Assembly (NCBI RefSeq): GCF_002797715.1
Contig: NZ_PGFF01000001.1
Coordinates: 372,001 to 436,000 of the forward strand
Length of the DNA stretch: 64,000 bases
Source of the DNA: Diaminobutyricimonas aerilata
GTDB taxonomy: Bacteria > Actinomycetota > Actinomycetes > Actinomycetales > Microbacteriaceae
Reading direction: 5' to 3'
Shown one piece after another: positions 50,244-58,594 of this stretch (position 1 is its first letter; each line of letters begins with the position of its first letter). Made by a program: the position numbers and the translations under genes. The notes beneath the pieces are model-generated. The model worked only from the letters and a program-made list of their open reading frames with translations. It searched no databases and was not told the DNA's origin.

Positions 50244-50342
50244 ATGGGCTCCGTCATCAAGAAGCGCCGCAAGCGTATGGCGAAGAAGAAGCACCGCAAG
50301 CTCCTTCGCAAGACGCGTCACCAGCGTCGCAACAAGAAGTAA
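50244..50342 (+). CDS. Ribosomal protein bS22-type (AURKAIP1/COX24 domain)
   Basis: Only 32 residues: [20 protein letters not shown] and then a basic [13 protein letters not shown] tail. About half the residues are Lys or Arg. This is the conserved actinobacterial peptide seen on the mycobacterial small ribosomal subunit and named bS22. It is followed by a strong terminator. Confidence 0.9.
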   Translation: MGSVIKKRRKRMAKKKHRKLLRKTRHQRRNKK

Positions 50343-50358
50343 GTCCCCGGACTTCCGG

Positions 50359-50382
50359 ACGCCAGGCCCTCGGGCCTGGCGT
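50359..50382 (+). terminator. Rho-independent terminator of bS22
   Basis: Perfect 11-bp stem ACGCCAGGCCC / GGGCCTGGCGT with a 2-nt loop, followed by TCGTCGTTT. Confidence 0.85.
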
Positions 50383-50448
50383 TCGTCGTTTCCGGCCTCG
50401 TCCCGAGCGACCCGGCTCCGTGCCCGTGCTTCGGGAGGCGGTCTCCTC

Positions 50449-50454
50449 TACTGT
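50449..50454 (+). promoter_or_regulatory. Leaderless-type -10 box
   Basis: TACTGT followed by 6 nt and GTG 50461. Confidence 0.5.
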
Positions 50455-50460
50455 GGGGGC

Positions 50461-50712
50461 GTGACGGTGCACGTGACCCTGCTCGGCAAGCCGGGCTGTC
50501 ACCTGTGCGACGACGCCCGGGCCACGGTGCAGCGGGTGCTCGTCGATCATCCGTCCGTCCGGTTCGACGAGCGCTCGATCCTCGACGACGCCGACCTGCT
50601 CGAGAGATACGTGGAGGAGATCCCCGTGGTGCTGATCGACGACCGGGTGCACACCATCTGGCGGGTTGACGAGTCCCGACTGCGGGCGGCGCTCGCCGAG
50701 GCCGGCGCATGA
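50461..50712 (+). CDS. Glutaredoxin-like protein (DUF836 type)
   Basis: 83 residues from GTG 50461. VTLLGKPGCHLCDDARATV holds CxxC (CHLC), then the cis-Pro in VEEIPVVLIDDRV and the C-terminal helix. Thiol-disulphide exchange in the cytoplasm. The stop overlaps the next gene (ATGA). Confidence 0.9.
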   Translation: MTVHVTLLGKPGCHLCDDARATVQRVLVDHPSVRFDERSILDDADLLERYVEEIPVVLIDDRVHTIWRVDESRLRAALAEAGA

Positions 50713-51023
50713 TCCGCCACGTCGTCACCTGGAAGCTGCGCGCCGTCGACGAGGCGCAGCGCGACGCCGACGCGCAGGCCATCGTCGATCGCCTGCGTTC
50801 CCTCGTGCCGCTCATCCCCGAGATCAAGTCGCTCGAGGTGGCGCGCAACACCGCCTATCCGGAGCAGAACTGGCACGTCGTGCTCATCGCCGACTTCGAT
50901 GACCTCGACGGCCTCGAGACCTATCAGCAGCATCCGGCACACCTCGAGGTGGTGTCGTTCGTGCGCTCGGTCGTCGCCGAGCGGGCGAGTGTCGACTTCG
51001 AAGCCCCGAGCCGCGTGATCTGA
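50709..51023 (+). CDS. Dabb-family protein
   Basis: 104 residues. MIRHVVTWKLR, LIPEIKSLEVARNTAYPEQNWHVVLIADFDD and TYQQHPAHLEVVSFV are family hallmarks. Second Dabb protein of the window (see 8909), with under half identity by eye. Coupled to the glutaredoxin-like gene. Confidence 0.88.
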   Translation: MIRHVVTWKLRAVDEAQRDADAQAIVDRLRSLVPLIPEIKSLEVARNTAYPEQNWHVVLIADFDDLDGLETYQQHPAHLEVVSFVRSVVAERASVDFEAPSRVI

Positions 51024-51039
51024 CCGCGCCCGGGCGGCC

Positions 51040-51140
51040 GGTCCCTGAGACGTCGGTCCCTGGGCCTGGCGGTCCCTGAGACGTCGGTCCCTGAGCCAGT
51101 CGGTCCCTGAGCCTGTCGGTCCCTGAGCCTGTCGAAGGGA
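51040..51140. repeat. Tandem array of six GGTCCCTGAG units
   Basis: Units start at 51040, 51055, 51071, 51086, 51102 and 51118, a period of 15-16 bp. Variants: GGTCCCTGAGACGTC (twice), GGTCCCTGGGCCTGGC, GGTCCCTGAGCCAGTC, GGTCCCTGAGCCTGTC (twice). The last unit continues into the full dispersed element (GTCGAAGGGA). It lies between convergent genes. Confidence 0.9.
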
Positions 51141-51149
51141 CGCCCCGGC

Positions 51150-51770
51150 TCAGTCGGCGAGGATGAGGTAGAGCGCCCGGCGCGTCTCGTCGAGCTTCTC
51201 CGTCGCTGCGGCCCGCTGTTCGGGAGTCGCGGCGAAGCGGAACTGCTGCACGACGCCCATGAGCTTGCCGACGCTCGCATGGAACTCGGCGTCCTCCTCG
51301 GTTGCGCCGGCGACGGCCTGCCAGGCGCGATCGAGCTGCTCCTTGTTCTCCTCGACGTAGGCGCGACCGGCCTCGGTGAGGTCGAACTGCGTGCGTCGGC
51401 CGTCGCCGCTCGACACGATCAGCTCTTCGTCGACGAGCTGCTGGAGCGTCGGGTAGACGGATCCGGGGCTGGGGCGCCAGGCGCCGGCGGTCTTCTCGGC
51501 GATGGCTTTGATCAGGCCGTAGCCGTTCGAGGGTCCGTCGGCGAGCAGGGAGAGGATGGCCGAGCGCACGTCGCCGCGACCGGCTCGCTGGCCGCCGCGC
51601 GGACCGAATCCGGGACCGAAGCCGGCGCCGGGACCGAAGCCCGGTCCCCGCCCGCCTCGCCCGTGTCCGTGTGGGCCGCGCAGCGCGAAGCCGTGCCGGA
51701 ATCGCCCGCCGTCGTGCTGGTGGCCGTCGTGATCGTTCTCGTGGTGACGGTGGTGTTCGTGGGTGTTCAT
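51150..51770 (-). CDS. PadR-family regulator with His-rich N-terminus
   Basis: 206 residues. The first 36 residues hold 11 His (MNTHEHHRHHENDHDGHQHD...), then a Gly/Pro/Phe-rich stretch (RGPGFGPGAGFGPGFGPRGG). The PadR winged helix is RGDVRSAILSLLADGPSNGYGLIKAIAEKTAGAWRPSPGSVYPTLQQLVDEELIVSSGDGRRTQFDLTEAG, followed by the dimerisation helix. The His-rich head could bind Ni, Co, Cu or Zn (inference). Confidence 0.9.
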   Translation of the reverse strand: MNTHEHHRHHENDHDGHQHDGGRFRHGFALRGPHGHGRGGRGPGFGPGAGFGPGFGPRGGQRAGRGDVRSAILSLLADGPSNGYGLIKAIAEKTAGAWRPSPGSVYPTLQQLVDEELIVSSGDGRRTQFDLTEAGRAYVEENKEQLDRAWQAVAGATEEDAEFHASVGKLMGVVQQFRFAATPEQRAAATEKLDETRRALYLILAD

Positions 51771-51821
51771 GATGTTCGCCTTTCATAGCGTTGTGTCGCG
51801 AACGGCTCGCGATGCGTCAAA

Positions 51822-51829
51822 GATATATC
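51822..51829 (-). promoter_or_regulatory. Candidate PadR operator
   Basis: GATATATC, an 8-bp AT-rich palindrome within AAAGATATATCGG, 52 nt upstream of the PadR start. Two copies of TCGCGA (51796 and 51807) lie between it and the gene. Confidence 0.35.
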
Positions 51830-51894
51830 GGCGAAGTCGAAACGTCAATAGTTGCTGCGTCGGGTATCCGCTGGCGGCCTGCGGCGGGTGGGGC

Positions 51895-51900
51895 TACCAT
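51895..51900 (+). promoter_or_regulatory. Leaderless-type -10 box
   Basis: TACCAT followed by 6 nt and ATG 51907. Confidence 0.5.
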
Positions 51901-51906
51901 GCGGAC

Positions 51907-52452
51907 ATGTCGGCCACCGTCGCCCTCGCCCTGTGCGGCAGCCTCCGCACCGGCTCGCTGCACGCGGCGCTGCTCAGCGCCGTCGCGGCCCGCGCGCCGC
52001 ACTTGCGTTTCGTCGGCGGCAGGCTCGTGCCCGACCTGCCGCTCTTCCGCGACGACCTCGACCCCGTGCCCGCGGCGGTGCGCGAGTTCCGCCTGCTCGC
52101 CGAAGCCGCGGACGTCGCGATCATCTCGTCACCGGAGTACCTCGAAGCGCCCTCCGGCGTGACGACCAACGCGCTCGCGTGGCTCGCGGGCTGCAACGCG
52201 CTCGCCGGTACGCCCACGCTCCTCATGAGCGCGTCGCCCGGACGTACCGGCGGCGTGCGCGGGCTCGCCGGGCTGCTGCCCGCGGTGCTCGCGCTCGGTG
52301 CCCGCCCGATCGACCCGGTCGTCGTCGCTCACGCGACCGACCGCATCCGCCCCGACGGGGAAGTGCTCGACGCGGGACTCGACCTGCGCCTGCAGATCGC
52401 CGTCGACGACCTCGCCGCGGCCGTGGGCGCGCCGGCCGCAGCCGTCTCCTGA
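51907..52452 (+). CDS. NADPH-dependent FMN reductase family protein
   Basis: 181 residues. Flavodoxin-like: LCGSLRTGSLHAALLSAV is the FMN phosphate loop, SSPEYLEAPSGVTTNALAWLAG the isoalloxazine loop, and LLMSASPGRTGGVRGLAGL the second loop. Quinone/chromate reductase class. The usual PEYN reads PEYL here. It ends before a 20-bp imperfect hairpin. Confidence 0.88.
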   Translation: MSATVALALCGSLRTGSLHAALLSAVAARAPHLRFVGGRLVPDLPLFRDDLDPVPAAVREFRLLAEAADVAIISSPEYLEAPSGVTTNALAWLAGCNALAGTPTLLMSASPGRTGGVRGLAGLLPAVLALGARPIDPVVVAHATDRIRPDGEVLDAGLDLRLQIAVDDLAAAVGAPAAAVS

Positions 52453-52467
52453 CGACCGACTCGATTT

Positions 52468-52518
52468 CCCGTCCCGATTTGCGGGTGTCGGCGGTGCGCA
52501 CCCGCGATTCGAGACGGG
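52468..52518. terminator. Imperfect 20-bp hairpin between convergent genes
   Basis: Arms 52468-52487 and 52499-52518 pair at 17 of 20 positions with an 11-nt loop (GCGGGTG/CACCCGC innermost). It can terminate the reductase gene and aspS. Confidence 0.6.
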
Positions 52519-52563
52519 AGACGGCGTGCGTCGCTGCGGGTCGGAGCCGGGCTGCCGATCGGG

Positions 52564-53904
52564 TTACGGGGTCAAGCGGTTGGGTCCGCGGAAGAGGTAG
52601 GTCACCTCGCGGATCGAGGGCTGGTGCAGCAGCAGCATGATCACGCGCTGCAGGCCCATGCCGAATCCACCGTGCGGGGGCACCCCGTAGCGGAAGAAGT
52701 CGAGGTAGAAGCCGAGCTCCTCCGGGTCGAGGCCCTTCTCGCGGGCCTGCGCCTCGAGCACGTCGATGCGGTGCTCGCGCTGCGCTCCAGTCGAGATCTC
52801 GACGCCGTTGAAGATGAGGTCGTAGCTGTTCGTGAGACCCGGGTCGCCCTCGTGACGCATGTGGTAGAACGGCCGGATGCTCGACGCGTAGTCGGTGAGG
52901 AACACGAACTCGTGGCCGAACTCCTCCTTCACGTACGCGGCGATGCGGCGCTCGCCCTCCGGGTCCATGTCGTCGTCGGCGCGCGGCACCTCGTAGCCGC
53001 GCTCGGCGACGATGCGCTTCGCCTCGGCGAGCGGGATGCGCGGGAACGGCGTGGTCGGCACGGTCACCTCGAGGCCGAAGAGGGCCTCGATCTCGGCACC
53101 GTGCTTCTGCTTGACGGCAGTCAGGCCGGCGACGAGCAGCTCCTCGTGCATCCGCATGACGTCTTCGTGCGAGTCGACCCAGCTCATCTCGGCGTCGATG
53201 CTCGTGAACTCGGTCGCGTGGCGGCTCGTGAAGCTCGGGTCGGCGCGGAACGCCGGGGCGACCTCGAACACCTTGCCGAAACCGGCGGGCTGCGCCATCT
53301 GCTTGAAGAACTGGGGGCTCTGCGCGAGGTACGCCTTGCCCTCGAAGTACTCGACCTCGAACAGCTCGGCCCGCGACTCCGACGCGCTCGCCATGAGCTT
53401 GGGGGTCTGGATCTCGATGAAGTCGTGCTCGACCCACCAGGTGCGCAGCGCGTGCAGGAACGTCGTCTGCACGCGGAAGATGAGGTTCTGCTCCGGACGG
53501 CGCAGGTCGAGGAAGCGCCAGTCGAGGCGCTTGTCGATGCTCGAGTCCTCGGCGATGGGCGTCTCGGCGATCGCGTGCGTGATCACCTCGAGCGTGCCGA
53601 TCTTCACCTCGATGCCGCCGAGCTTGACGCGTTCGTCGTGCTTGAGCTCACCGGTGACGGTGATGAAGCTGCCCTGGCTGAGGCCGCTGATCGTCTCCGT
53701 GATGGCCAGGCGGCCGGCGGATGCCGCATCCGTCTCGTCGAGCTCGCGGACGGCGGGGTTCACCAGCTGCACCGCCCCGGACTCGTCGCGCAGCACGACG
53801 AACTGCACCTTCTTCTGATCGCGCACCGTGTCGACCCATCCGCTGACGGTGATGGGGCCGTCCTGCTGGGCGGCGAGATGCTTGATCGGGGTGCGTGCGG
53901 TCAC
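52564..53904 (-). CDS. aspS: Aspartyl-tRNA synthetase, short (archaeal-type, probably non-discriminating)
   Basis: 446 residues, far shorter than the about 590 of the usual bacterial enzyme. It lacks the bacterial GAD insert. OB-fold anticodon domain GPITVSGWVDTVRDQKKVQFVVLRDESGAVQLV. Class II motif 2 FEVAPAFRADPSFTSRHATEF and motif 3 PPHGGFGMGLQRVIMLLL. The type often charges both tRNA-Asp and tRNA-Asn and then needs GatCAB. GTG 53904 lies 8 nt after TAGACT. Confidence 0.93.
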   Translation of the reverse strand: MTARTPIKHLAAQQDGPITVSGWVDTVRDQKKVQFVVLRDESGAVQLVNPAVRELDETDAASAGRLAITETISGLSQGSFITVTGELKHDERVKLGGIEVKIGTLEVITHAIAETPIAEDSSIDKRLDWRFLDLRRPEQNLIFRVQTTFLHALRTWWVEHDFIEIQTPKLMASASESRAELFEVEYFEGKAYLAQSPQFFKQMAQPAGFGKVFEVAPAFRADPSFTSRHATEFTSIDAEMSWVDSHEDVMRMHEELLVAGLTAVKQKHGAEIEALFGLEVTVPTTPFPRIPLAEAKRIVAERGYEVPRADDDMDPEGERRIAAYVKEEFGHEFVFLTDYASSIRPFYHMRHEGDPGLTNSYDLIFNGVEISTGAQREHRIDVLEAQAREKGLDPEELGFYLDFFRYGVPPHGGFGMGLQRVIMLLLHQPSIREVTYLFRGPNRLTP

Positions 53905-53996
53905 GGGGCACGAGTCTAGTCGCGAGCGGGACGGCGGGCCCCGGGCCGACGGGGAGGGACACCCATCCGCCGATTTTCGACACGGCGTAGAAAACG

Positions 53997-54002
53997 TAGA
54001 CT
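53997..54002 (+). promoter_or_regulatory. -10 box of the cytochrome c maturation operon
   Basis: TAGACT 7 nt before ATG 54010; GGAAGG lies between, so this could be leaderless or very short-leadered. Confidence 0.5.
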
Positions 54003-54009
54003 GGAAGGT

Positions 54010-54657
54010 ATGCCGGCGACGCTCATCCACCTCGTCCGCCACGGCGAGGTGCACAACCCGGACCGCGTGCTCTACGGCCGCCTGCCCGGGTTCGGGTTGA
54101 GCGATCTCGGCCACCGGATGGCGGAGCGCGCCGCCGCGCACCTGCAGGGTCGCACCATCGTCAAGCTCTATGCGAGTCCGCTGCAGCGCACGCAGGAGTC
54201 CGCGAAGCCCTGGTCGGACCGCTTCGGACTCGAGATCACGACCGATGAGCGCCTCATCGAACCGCACAACAAGTTCGAGGGCCGCCGGGCCTCGTTCGGT
54301 CCGGGGTTGTTGACGCAACCAGAGACCTGGCCGTGGATGAGCAACCCGCGTCGCCCCAGCTGGGGCGAGCCCTTCGTCGACATCGCGGCACGGATGCTCT
54401 CGGTCGTGCACGACGCGTGGTCGTCGGTCGATGACGGCGAGGTCGTGCTCGTGACCCACCAGCTGCCGATCTGGATGGTGCACCGCTCCGTGAACGGAAA
54501 GAAGCTGTACCACGACCCGCGCCGGCGTCGCTGCAGCCTCTCGAGCATCACGACCCTCGAGTACCGCGAGAGCGCCCCCACCTCGTTCGCCGAGATCGAC
54601 TATCAGGATCCTGCGGCAGACTTGCTCGCCGAATCCGTCGACCTGGGAGCCGTGTGA
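54010..54657 (+). CDS. Histidine phosphatase family protein
   Basis: 215 residues. RHG motif LIHLVRHGEVHNPDRVLYGRLPGFGLSDLG, SPLQRTQESA, and second catalytic His VVLVTHQLPIWMVHR. First gene of the resABC-like operon, a position conserved in actinobacteria; the substrate is unknown. The stop overlaps the next start (GTGA). Confidence 0.9.
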   Translation: MPATLIHLVRHGEVHNPDRVLYGRLPGFGLSDLGHRMAERAAAHLQGRTIVKLYASPLQRTQESAKPWSDRFGLEITTDERLIEPHNKFEGRRASFGPGLLTQPETWPWMSNPRRPSWGEPFVDIAARMLSVVHDAWSSVDDGEVVLVTHQLPIWMVHRSVNGKKLYHDPRRRRCSLSSITTLEYRESAPTSFAEIDYQDPAADLLAESVDLGAV

Positions 54658-55247
54658 CCCGCCGAGCCCTCGCCGTCGCCGCGCTCGGGGTCGCCCTCGC
54701 GCTGGCCGGCTGCACCGCGAGCGATCCTCTCGCCGAGGAGTACCGCGACGGCGGCGACCAGAACTACATCTCCGGCGACGGCGCCGTCGTCGAGATCGCG
54801 CCCGACGACCGCGGCGAACCCGTCGAGTGGACCGGCGAGACCCCCGACGGCACGGAGTTGTCGAGCGACGACCACGTCGGGGAGGTCTACGTCGTCAACT
54901 TCTGGTACGCCGGATGCCCGCCGTGCCGCGCCGAGGCCGACGACCTCGAGGAGGTCGCCGCGGCGGTGGCGGACGACGACGTGCAGCTGATCGGCGTGAA
55001 CACCACCGACGACGCCGAGACCGCCGACGCGTTCGCCCGCACCTACGAGGTGAGCTACCCGACGGTGCTCGACGCGGGCACGAACTCCGTGCAGCTCGCC
55101 TTCGTGAGTGACGTGCCCCCGAACGCGGTTCCCACGACGCTCGTCCTCGACCGGGAGGGCCGGGTGGCCGGCCGGATCAGCGGGCGACTCGAGGCCGCCT
55201 CGATCCTCGAGTCGATGATCGACCGCGTGCTCGCCGAGGCCGAGTGA
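54654..55247 (+). CDS. TlpA/ResA-like thiol-disulphide lipoprotein
   Basis: 197 residues. Signal VAALGVALALAGC (lipobox LAGC). Thioredoxin domain with NFWYAGCPPCRAEADDL (active CPPC) and cis-Pro in NAVPTTLVLDREG. Reduces apocytochrome c haem-binding Cys outside the membrane. Both flanking genes overlap it. Confidence 0.93.
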   Translation: MTRRALAVAALGVALALAGCTASDPLAEEYRDGGDQNYISGDGAVVEIAPDDRGEPVEWTGETPDGTELSSDDHVGEVYVVNFWYAGCPPCRAEADDLEEVAAAVADDDVQLIGVNTTDDAETADAFARTYEVSYPTVLDAGTNSVQLAFVSDVPPNAVPTTLVLDREGRVAGRISGRLEAASILESMIDRVLAEAE

Positions 55248-55969
55248 TGGGGTCGCTCGTCGAGAGCGGCAGCCTCGTCGCGGCCCTCCCCATCGCCCTG
55301 CTCGCAGGCCTCGTCTCCTTCGCGTCGCCGTGCGTGCTGCCGCTCGTGCCGGGATACCTCGGCTACGTCACCGGGATGACCGACGGCACCTCGGCCCGGC
55401 GGGGGCGGATGCTCGCAGGAGTCGGCCTCTTCGTGCTCGGCTTCACCGTGGTGTTCCTCGCCTGGTTCGTGCTCATCGGCACGGTGGGCGTGTTCCTGCT
55501 GCAGTGGGAATGGCTGCTCTCGCGCCTCGCCGGCGTCGTCGTGATCGTCATGGGCGTCGTCTTCCTCGGTCAGGTGACGTTCCTGCAGCGCACGGTGAAG
55601 CCGTCGTGGCAGCCGCGCGCCGGACTCGTCGGCGCGCCGCTGCTCGGCGCCGTCTTCGCCCTCGGCTGGACGCCGTGCCTGGGCCCGACGCTCGTCGCGG
55701 TCTCGTCGCTCGCGGTGCAGGACCCGCCGCGCGCGGCGCTCCTCGGCCTCGCCTACTGCCTCGGGCTCGGCATCCCGTTCCTGCTCGTCGCCCTCGGCCT
55801 CGGCTGGGTCGGCAGCTCCCTCACCTGGGTGCGTCGCCACATCCGCGCCGTCAACATCGCGGGCGGCGTCGTGCTCATCGTCATCGGCGTGCTCATGGTG
55901 ACGGGCATCTGGGCCGTGCTCATGTCGCGATTGGGGGCGGTGATCAGTGGCTTCGAGACCGTCCTCTGA
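55244..55969 (+). CDS. ccdA: Cytochrome c biogenesis protein CcdA
   Basis: 241 residues, six membrane segments. Redox Cys in GLVSFASPCVLPLVPGYLGYVTG and GWTPCLGPTL. Passes electrons from cytoplasmic thioredoxin to the ResA-like protein. Start GTG 55244 (or ATG 55247) overlaps the preceding stop. Confidence 0.94.
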   Translation: MMGSLVESGSLVAALPIALLAGLVSFASPCVLPLVPGYLGYVTGMTDGTSARRGRMLAGVGLFVLGFTVVFLAWFVLIGTVGVFLLQWEWLLSRLAGVVVIVMGVVFLGQVTFLQRTVKPSWQPRAGLVGAPLLGAVFALGWTPCLGPTLVAVSSLAVQDPPRAALLGLAYCLGLGIPFLLVALGLGWVGSSLTWVRRHIRAVNIAGGVVLIVIGVLMVTGIWAVLMSRLGAVISGFETVL

Positions 55970-57620
55970 TGAGGTGACCGCGGGCGAGCGCACGCACGAC
56001 CCGCTCCGCCCGTCCGACCACTTCGACGCCCCCGCCGGCACCGTGACCCAGCCGAAGCTCGGCCCCGTCGGCTACCTGCGCTTCTTCTGGCGGCAGCTGA
56101 CGAGCATGCGCACCGCGCTCATCCTGCTGCTGCTGCTCGCCGTGGCCGCCGTGCCGGGTTCGCTGTTCCCGCAGACGAGCTCCGACCCCAACGGCGTCGT
56201 GCAGTTCAAGCGCGACAACCCCGACGCCGTGCCCGTGATGGACTTCTTCCAGCTGTTCGACGTCTACACCTCGGTGTGGTTCTCGGCCATCTACCTGCTG
56301 TTGTTCGTCTCACTCGTCGGCTGCATCATCCCGCGCGCCAAGCACCACTACGACGCCCTGCGCGCGCGGCCGCCGCGCACCCCCGCCCGCCTGCAGCGCC
56401 TGCCTGCGTACGCGACGGCCGACACGACGGCGGATGCCGCGGTCGCCATCGACGAGGCACGCAAGCTGCTGCGCTCCCAGCGGTACCGCATCGAGCCCTT
56501 CCCTTCGACAGGCTCAGGACAGGCGGAGGGCCGCGACGGAGCGTCCTCGCTGTCGGCGGAGCGCGGGTACCTGCGCGAGACCGGCAACCTCGTCTTCCAC
56601 AGCGCGCTCGTCGGCATCCTCGTCGCCGTCGGCGCGGGCGGCGGATTCAGCTACACCGGGCAGAAGGTGATCGTGCAGGACCGAGCGTTCACCAACGCGC
56701 TCACGAGCTACGACAGCTTCAACCCCGGCCGGTTCTTCGACGAGTCCGCGCTCGAGCCGTTCAGCATCCGCCTCGACGACTTCACCGCCGAGTACGAGGA
56801 GAACGCCGAGACGCGTCAGCCGCAGGCGACCGACTTCGAGGCGAAGGTCACGACGACCACCCAGGACGGCACCGAGAAGCAGCAGACCATCAAGGTCAAC
56901 CACCCGCTCGAGATCGGCGGTAATCAGGTCTACCTGCTCGGCAACGGGTACGCCCCGGTCATCACGGTGCGTGACAGCACCGGGGCGGTCGCGTTCTCCC
57001 AGCCGGTGCCGTTCCTGCCGCAGGACGGCAACAACACCTCCCTCGGGGTCATCAAGGCACCGGATGCCCGACCCGACGACCTCGCCTTCCTGGCCTTCTT
57101 CTATCCGACCGCGGCGCCGCTCGAATCGGGGGCGCTCACCTCGGTGTGGCCGGAGCCGGAGCTGCCCGTGCTGAGCATGAACCTGTACACCGGTGACCTC
57201 GGGCTCGACGAGGGCGTGCCCCGCAACGTCTACGCGCTCGATGTCGACGAGCTCGAACAGCGCACCGGCGGCGAGACGGGCATCGATCCGATCGTGCTCG
57301 AACCCGGCGGCAGCGCGGACCTGCCCGACGGTCTCGGATCGGTGACCTTCGAGGGCATCCAGCGCTTCGTGAGCCTCGACATCCACCACGACCCGACGCA
57401 GGGCTGGGTGCTGCTGTTCGCCGTGCTCGTGATCGCGGGTCTGCTCACGAGTCTCTTCGTGCCGCGCCGCCGCATGTGGGTGAAGGCCACGCCGATCGAC
57501 GGCGGCACCCGCCTGGAATACGCGGCGCTCGCGCGCGGCGACGACCCGAACCTCGAGCGCGCGGTGGCCGATCTCGCCACGGCGCACGCTCAACGACTCG
57601 AACGTAGGATGCACTCGTGA
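55947..57620 (+). CDS. resB: Cytochrome c biogenesis protein ResB
   Basis: 557 residues. Membrane segments near 55-75, 108-128, 215-235 and 490-510, with a large external domain between (about 240-485). Haem-lyase partner of CcsB. It overlaps ccdA by 23 nt. An 18-bp dispersed repeat is embedded in frame (56502-56519) and gives the out-of-place stretch PFPSTGSGQAEG in the loop before the third segment. The reading frame is kept. Confidence 0.93.
   Translation: MASRPSSDEVTAGERTHDPLRPSDHFDAPAGTVTQPKLGPVGYLRFFWRQLTSMRTALILLLLLAVAAVPGSLFPQTSSDPNGVVQFKRDNPDAVPVMDFFQLFDVYTSVWFSAIYLLLFVSLVGCIIPRAKHHYDALRARPPRTPARLQRLPAYATADTTADAAVAIDEARKLLRSQRYRIEPFPSTGSGQAEGRDGASSLSAERGYLRETGNLVFHSALVGILVAVGAGGGFSYTGQKVIVQDRAFTNALTSYDSFNPGRFFDESALEPFSIRLDDFTAEYEENAETRQPQATDFEAKVTTTTQDGTEKQQTIKVNHPLEIGGNQVYLLGNGYAPVITVRDSTGAVAFSQPVPFLPQDGNNTSLGVIKAPDARPDDLAFLAFFYPTAAPLESGALTSVWPEPELPVLSMNLYTGDLGLDEGVPRNVYALDVDELEQRTGGETGIDPIVLEPGGSADLPDGLGSVTFEGIQRFVSLDIHHDPTQGWVLLFAVLVIAGLLTSLFVPRRRMWVKATPIDGGTRLEYAALARGDDPNLERAVADLATAHAQRLERRMHS
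56502..56519. repeat. Dispersed repeat core inside resB
   Basis: CCCTTCGACAGGCTCAGG, the exact reverse complement of the core found at 3187, 51123 and near 33425. In frame with resB. Confidence 0.85.
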
Positions 57621-58576
57621 ACGACGCCCTCACCTCGTATTCGCTCGTCGCCGCCGTGTCGGCGATCGTGGTGTACGCGCTCGCCTTCATCGCGTTCACG
57701 ATCGACCTCTCCCGCCGCGCCGCCCGCCGGGGTGAGACGGCGGCGGCCCAGCCGGCCGTCGCATCCGCTTCGGGGGGCACCACCACCCTCGTCGCCGCTC
57801 CGGTCGCCGTCGACGAGCGCTCCGCTCGCACGCCCCGCTTCGCGCGGGTCGGCCTCGCGCTCACGACCATCGGGTTCCTGCTCGGCGTCGCCGCGGTCGT
57901 CACGCGCGGCATCGCCGCGGGCGGGCGCGTGCCGTGGTCGAACATGTACGAGTTCGCGCTCACCGGCACGACGATCATCGTCGGGGTGTTCCTGCTCGTG
58001 CACCTGTGGCAGCGGATCGAGTACCTCGGCACCTACATCACCGGGTTCGCGTTGCTCGCCCTCGTGCTCGCGACGGTCAACTTCTACGTCGGGCCCGTGC
58101 CGCTTCCACCGCCCCTGCAGTCGGTGTGGATCGTCGTGCACGTGTTCGTCGCGATCCTCGCCACGGGGTTCTTCGCCCTCGGCGCGGGACTCTCGATCGC
58201 GCAGCTGCTGCAAGCACGGCGTGAGGCGCGTCGTTCGGGCCTCACCTTCCTGCGCACCCTGCCGGGAGCGGAGGCGCTCGAGAACCTCGCCTACCGGGTG
58301 AACGTGATCGGCTTCGTGTTCTGGACCTTCACGCTCGTGTTCGGCGCCATCTGGGCCGAGCGGGCCTGGGGCCGTTACTGGGGCTGGGACACCAAAGAGG
58401 TGTGGACCTTCATCATCTGGGTCATCTTCGCCGGGTACATCCACGCCCGCGCGACGCGCGGATGGCGCGGATCACGGTCGTCGTGGCTGGCCATCGTCGG
58501 ATTCGCGGCGGTGCTGTTCAACTTCACCATCGTGAACCTCTTCTTCAAGGGGCTCCACGTCTATTCGGGGTTGTGA
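57617..58576 (+). CDS. ccsB: Cytochrome c biogenesis protein CcsB/ResC
   Basis: 319 residues, about eight membrane segments. The CcsA haem motif is intact: WAERAWGRYWGWDTKEVWTFIIW. Other conserved parts are RGIAAGGRVPWSNMYEFALTG and a His in VVHVFVAILATGFFALG. Delivers haem across the membrane together with ResB. GTGA overlap with resB. Confidence 0.95.
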   Translation: MNDALTSYSLVAAVSAIVVYALAFIAFTIDLSRRAARRGETAAAQPAVASASGGTTTLVAAPVAVDERSARTPRFARVGLALTTIGFLLGVAAVVTRGIAAGGRVPWSNMYEFALTGTTIIVGVFLLVHLWQRIEYLGTYITGFALLALVLATVNFYVGPVPLPPPLQSVWIVVHVFVAILATGFFALGAGLSIAQLLQARREARRSGLTFLRTLPGAEALENLAYRVNVIGFVFWTFTLVFGAIWAERAWGRYWGWDTKEVWTFIIWVIFAGYIHARATRGWRGSRSSWLAIVGFAAVLFNFTIVNLFFKGLHVYSGL

Positions 58577-58594
58577 CCCCGCGCCGACCGACGG

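Noticed and set aside
51040-51140. CRISPR array
   Set aside because: Units are contiguous 15-16 bp with no unique spacers and no cas genes nearby.
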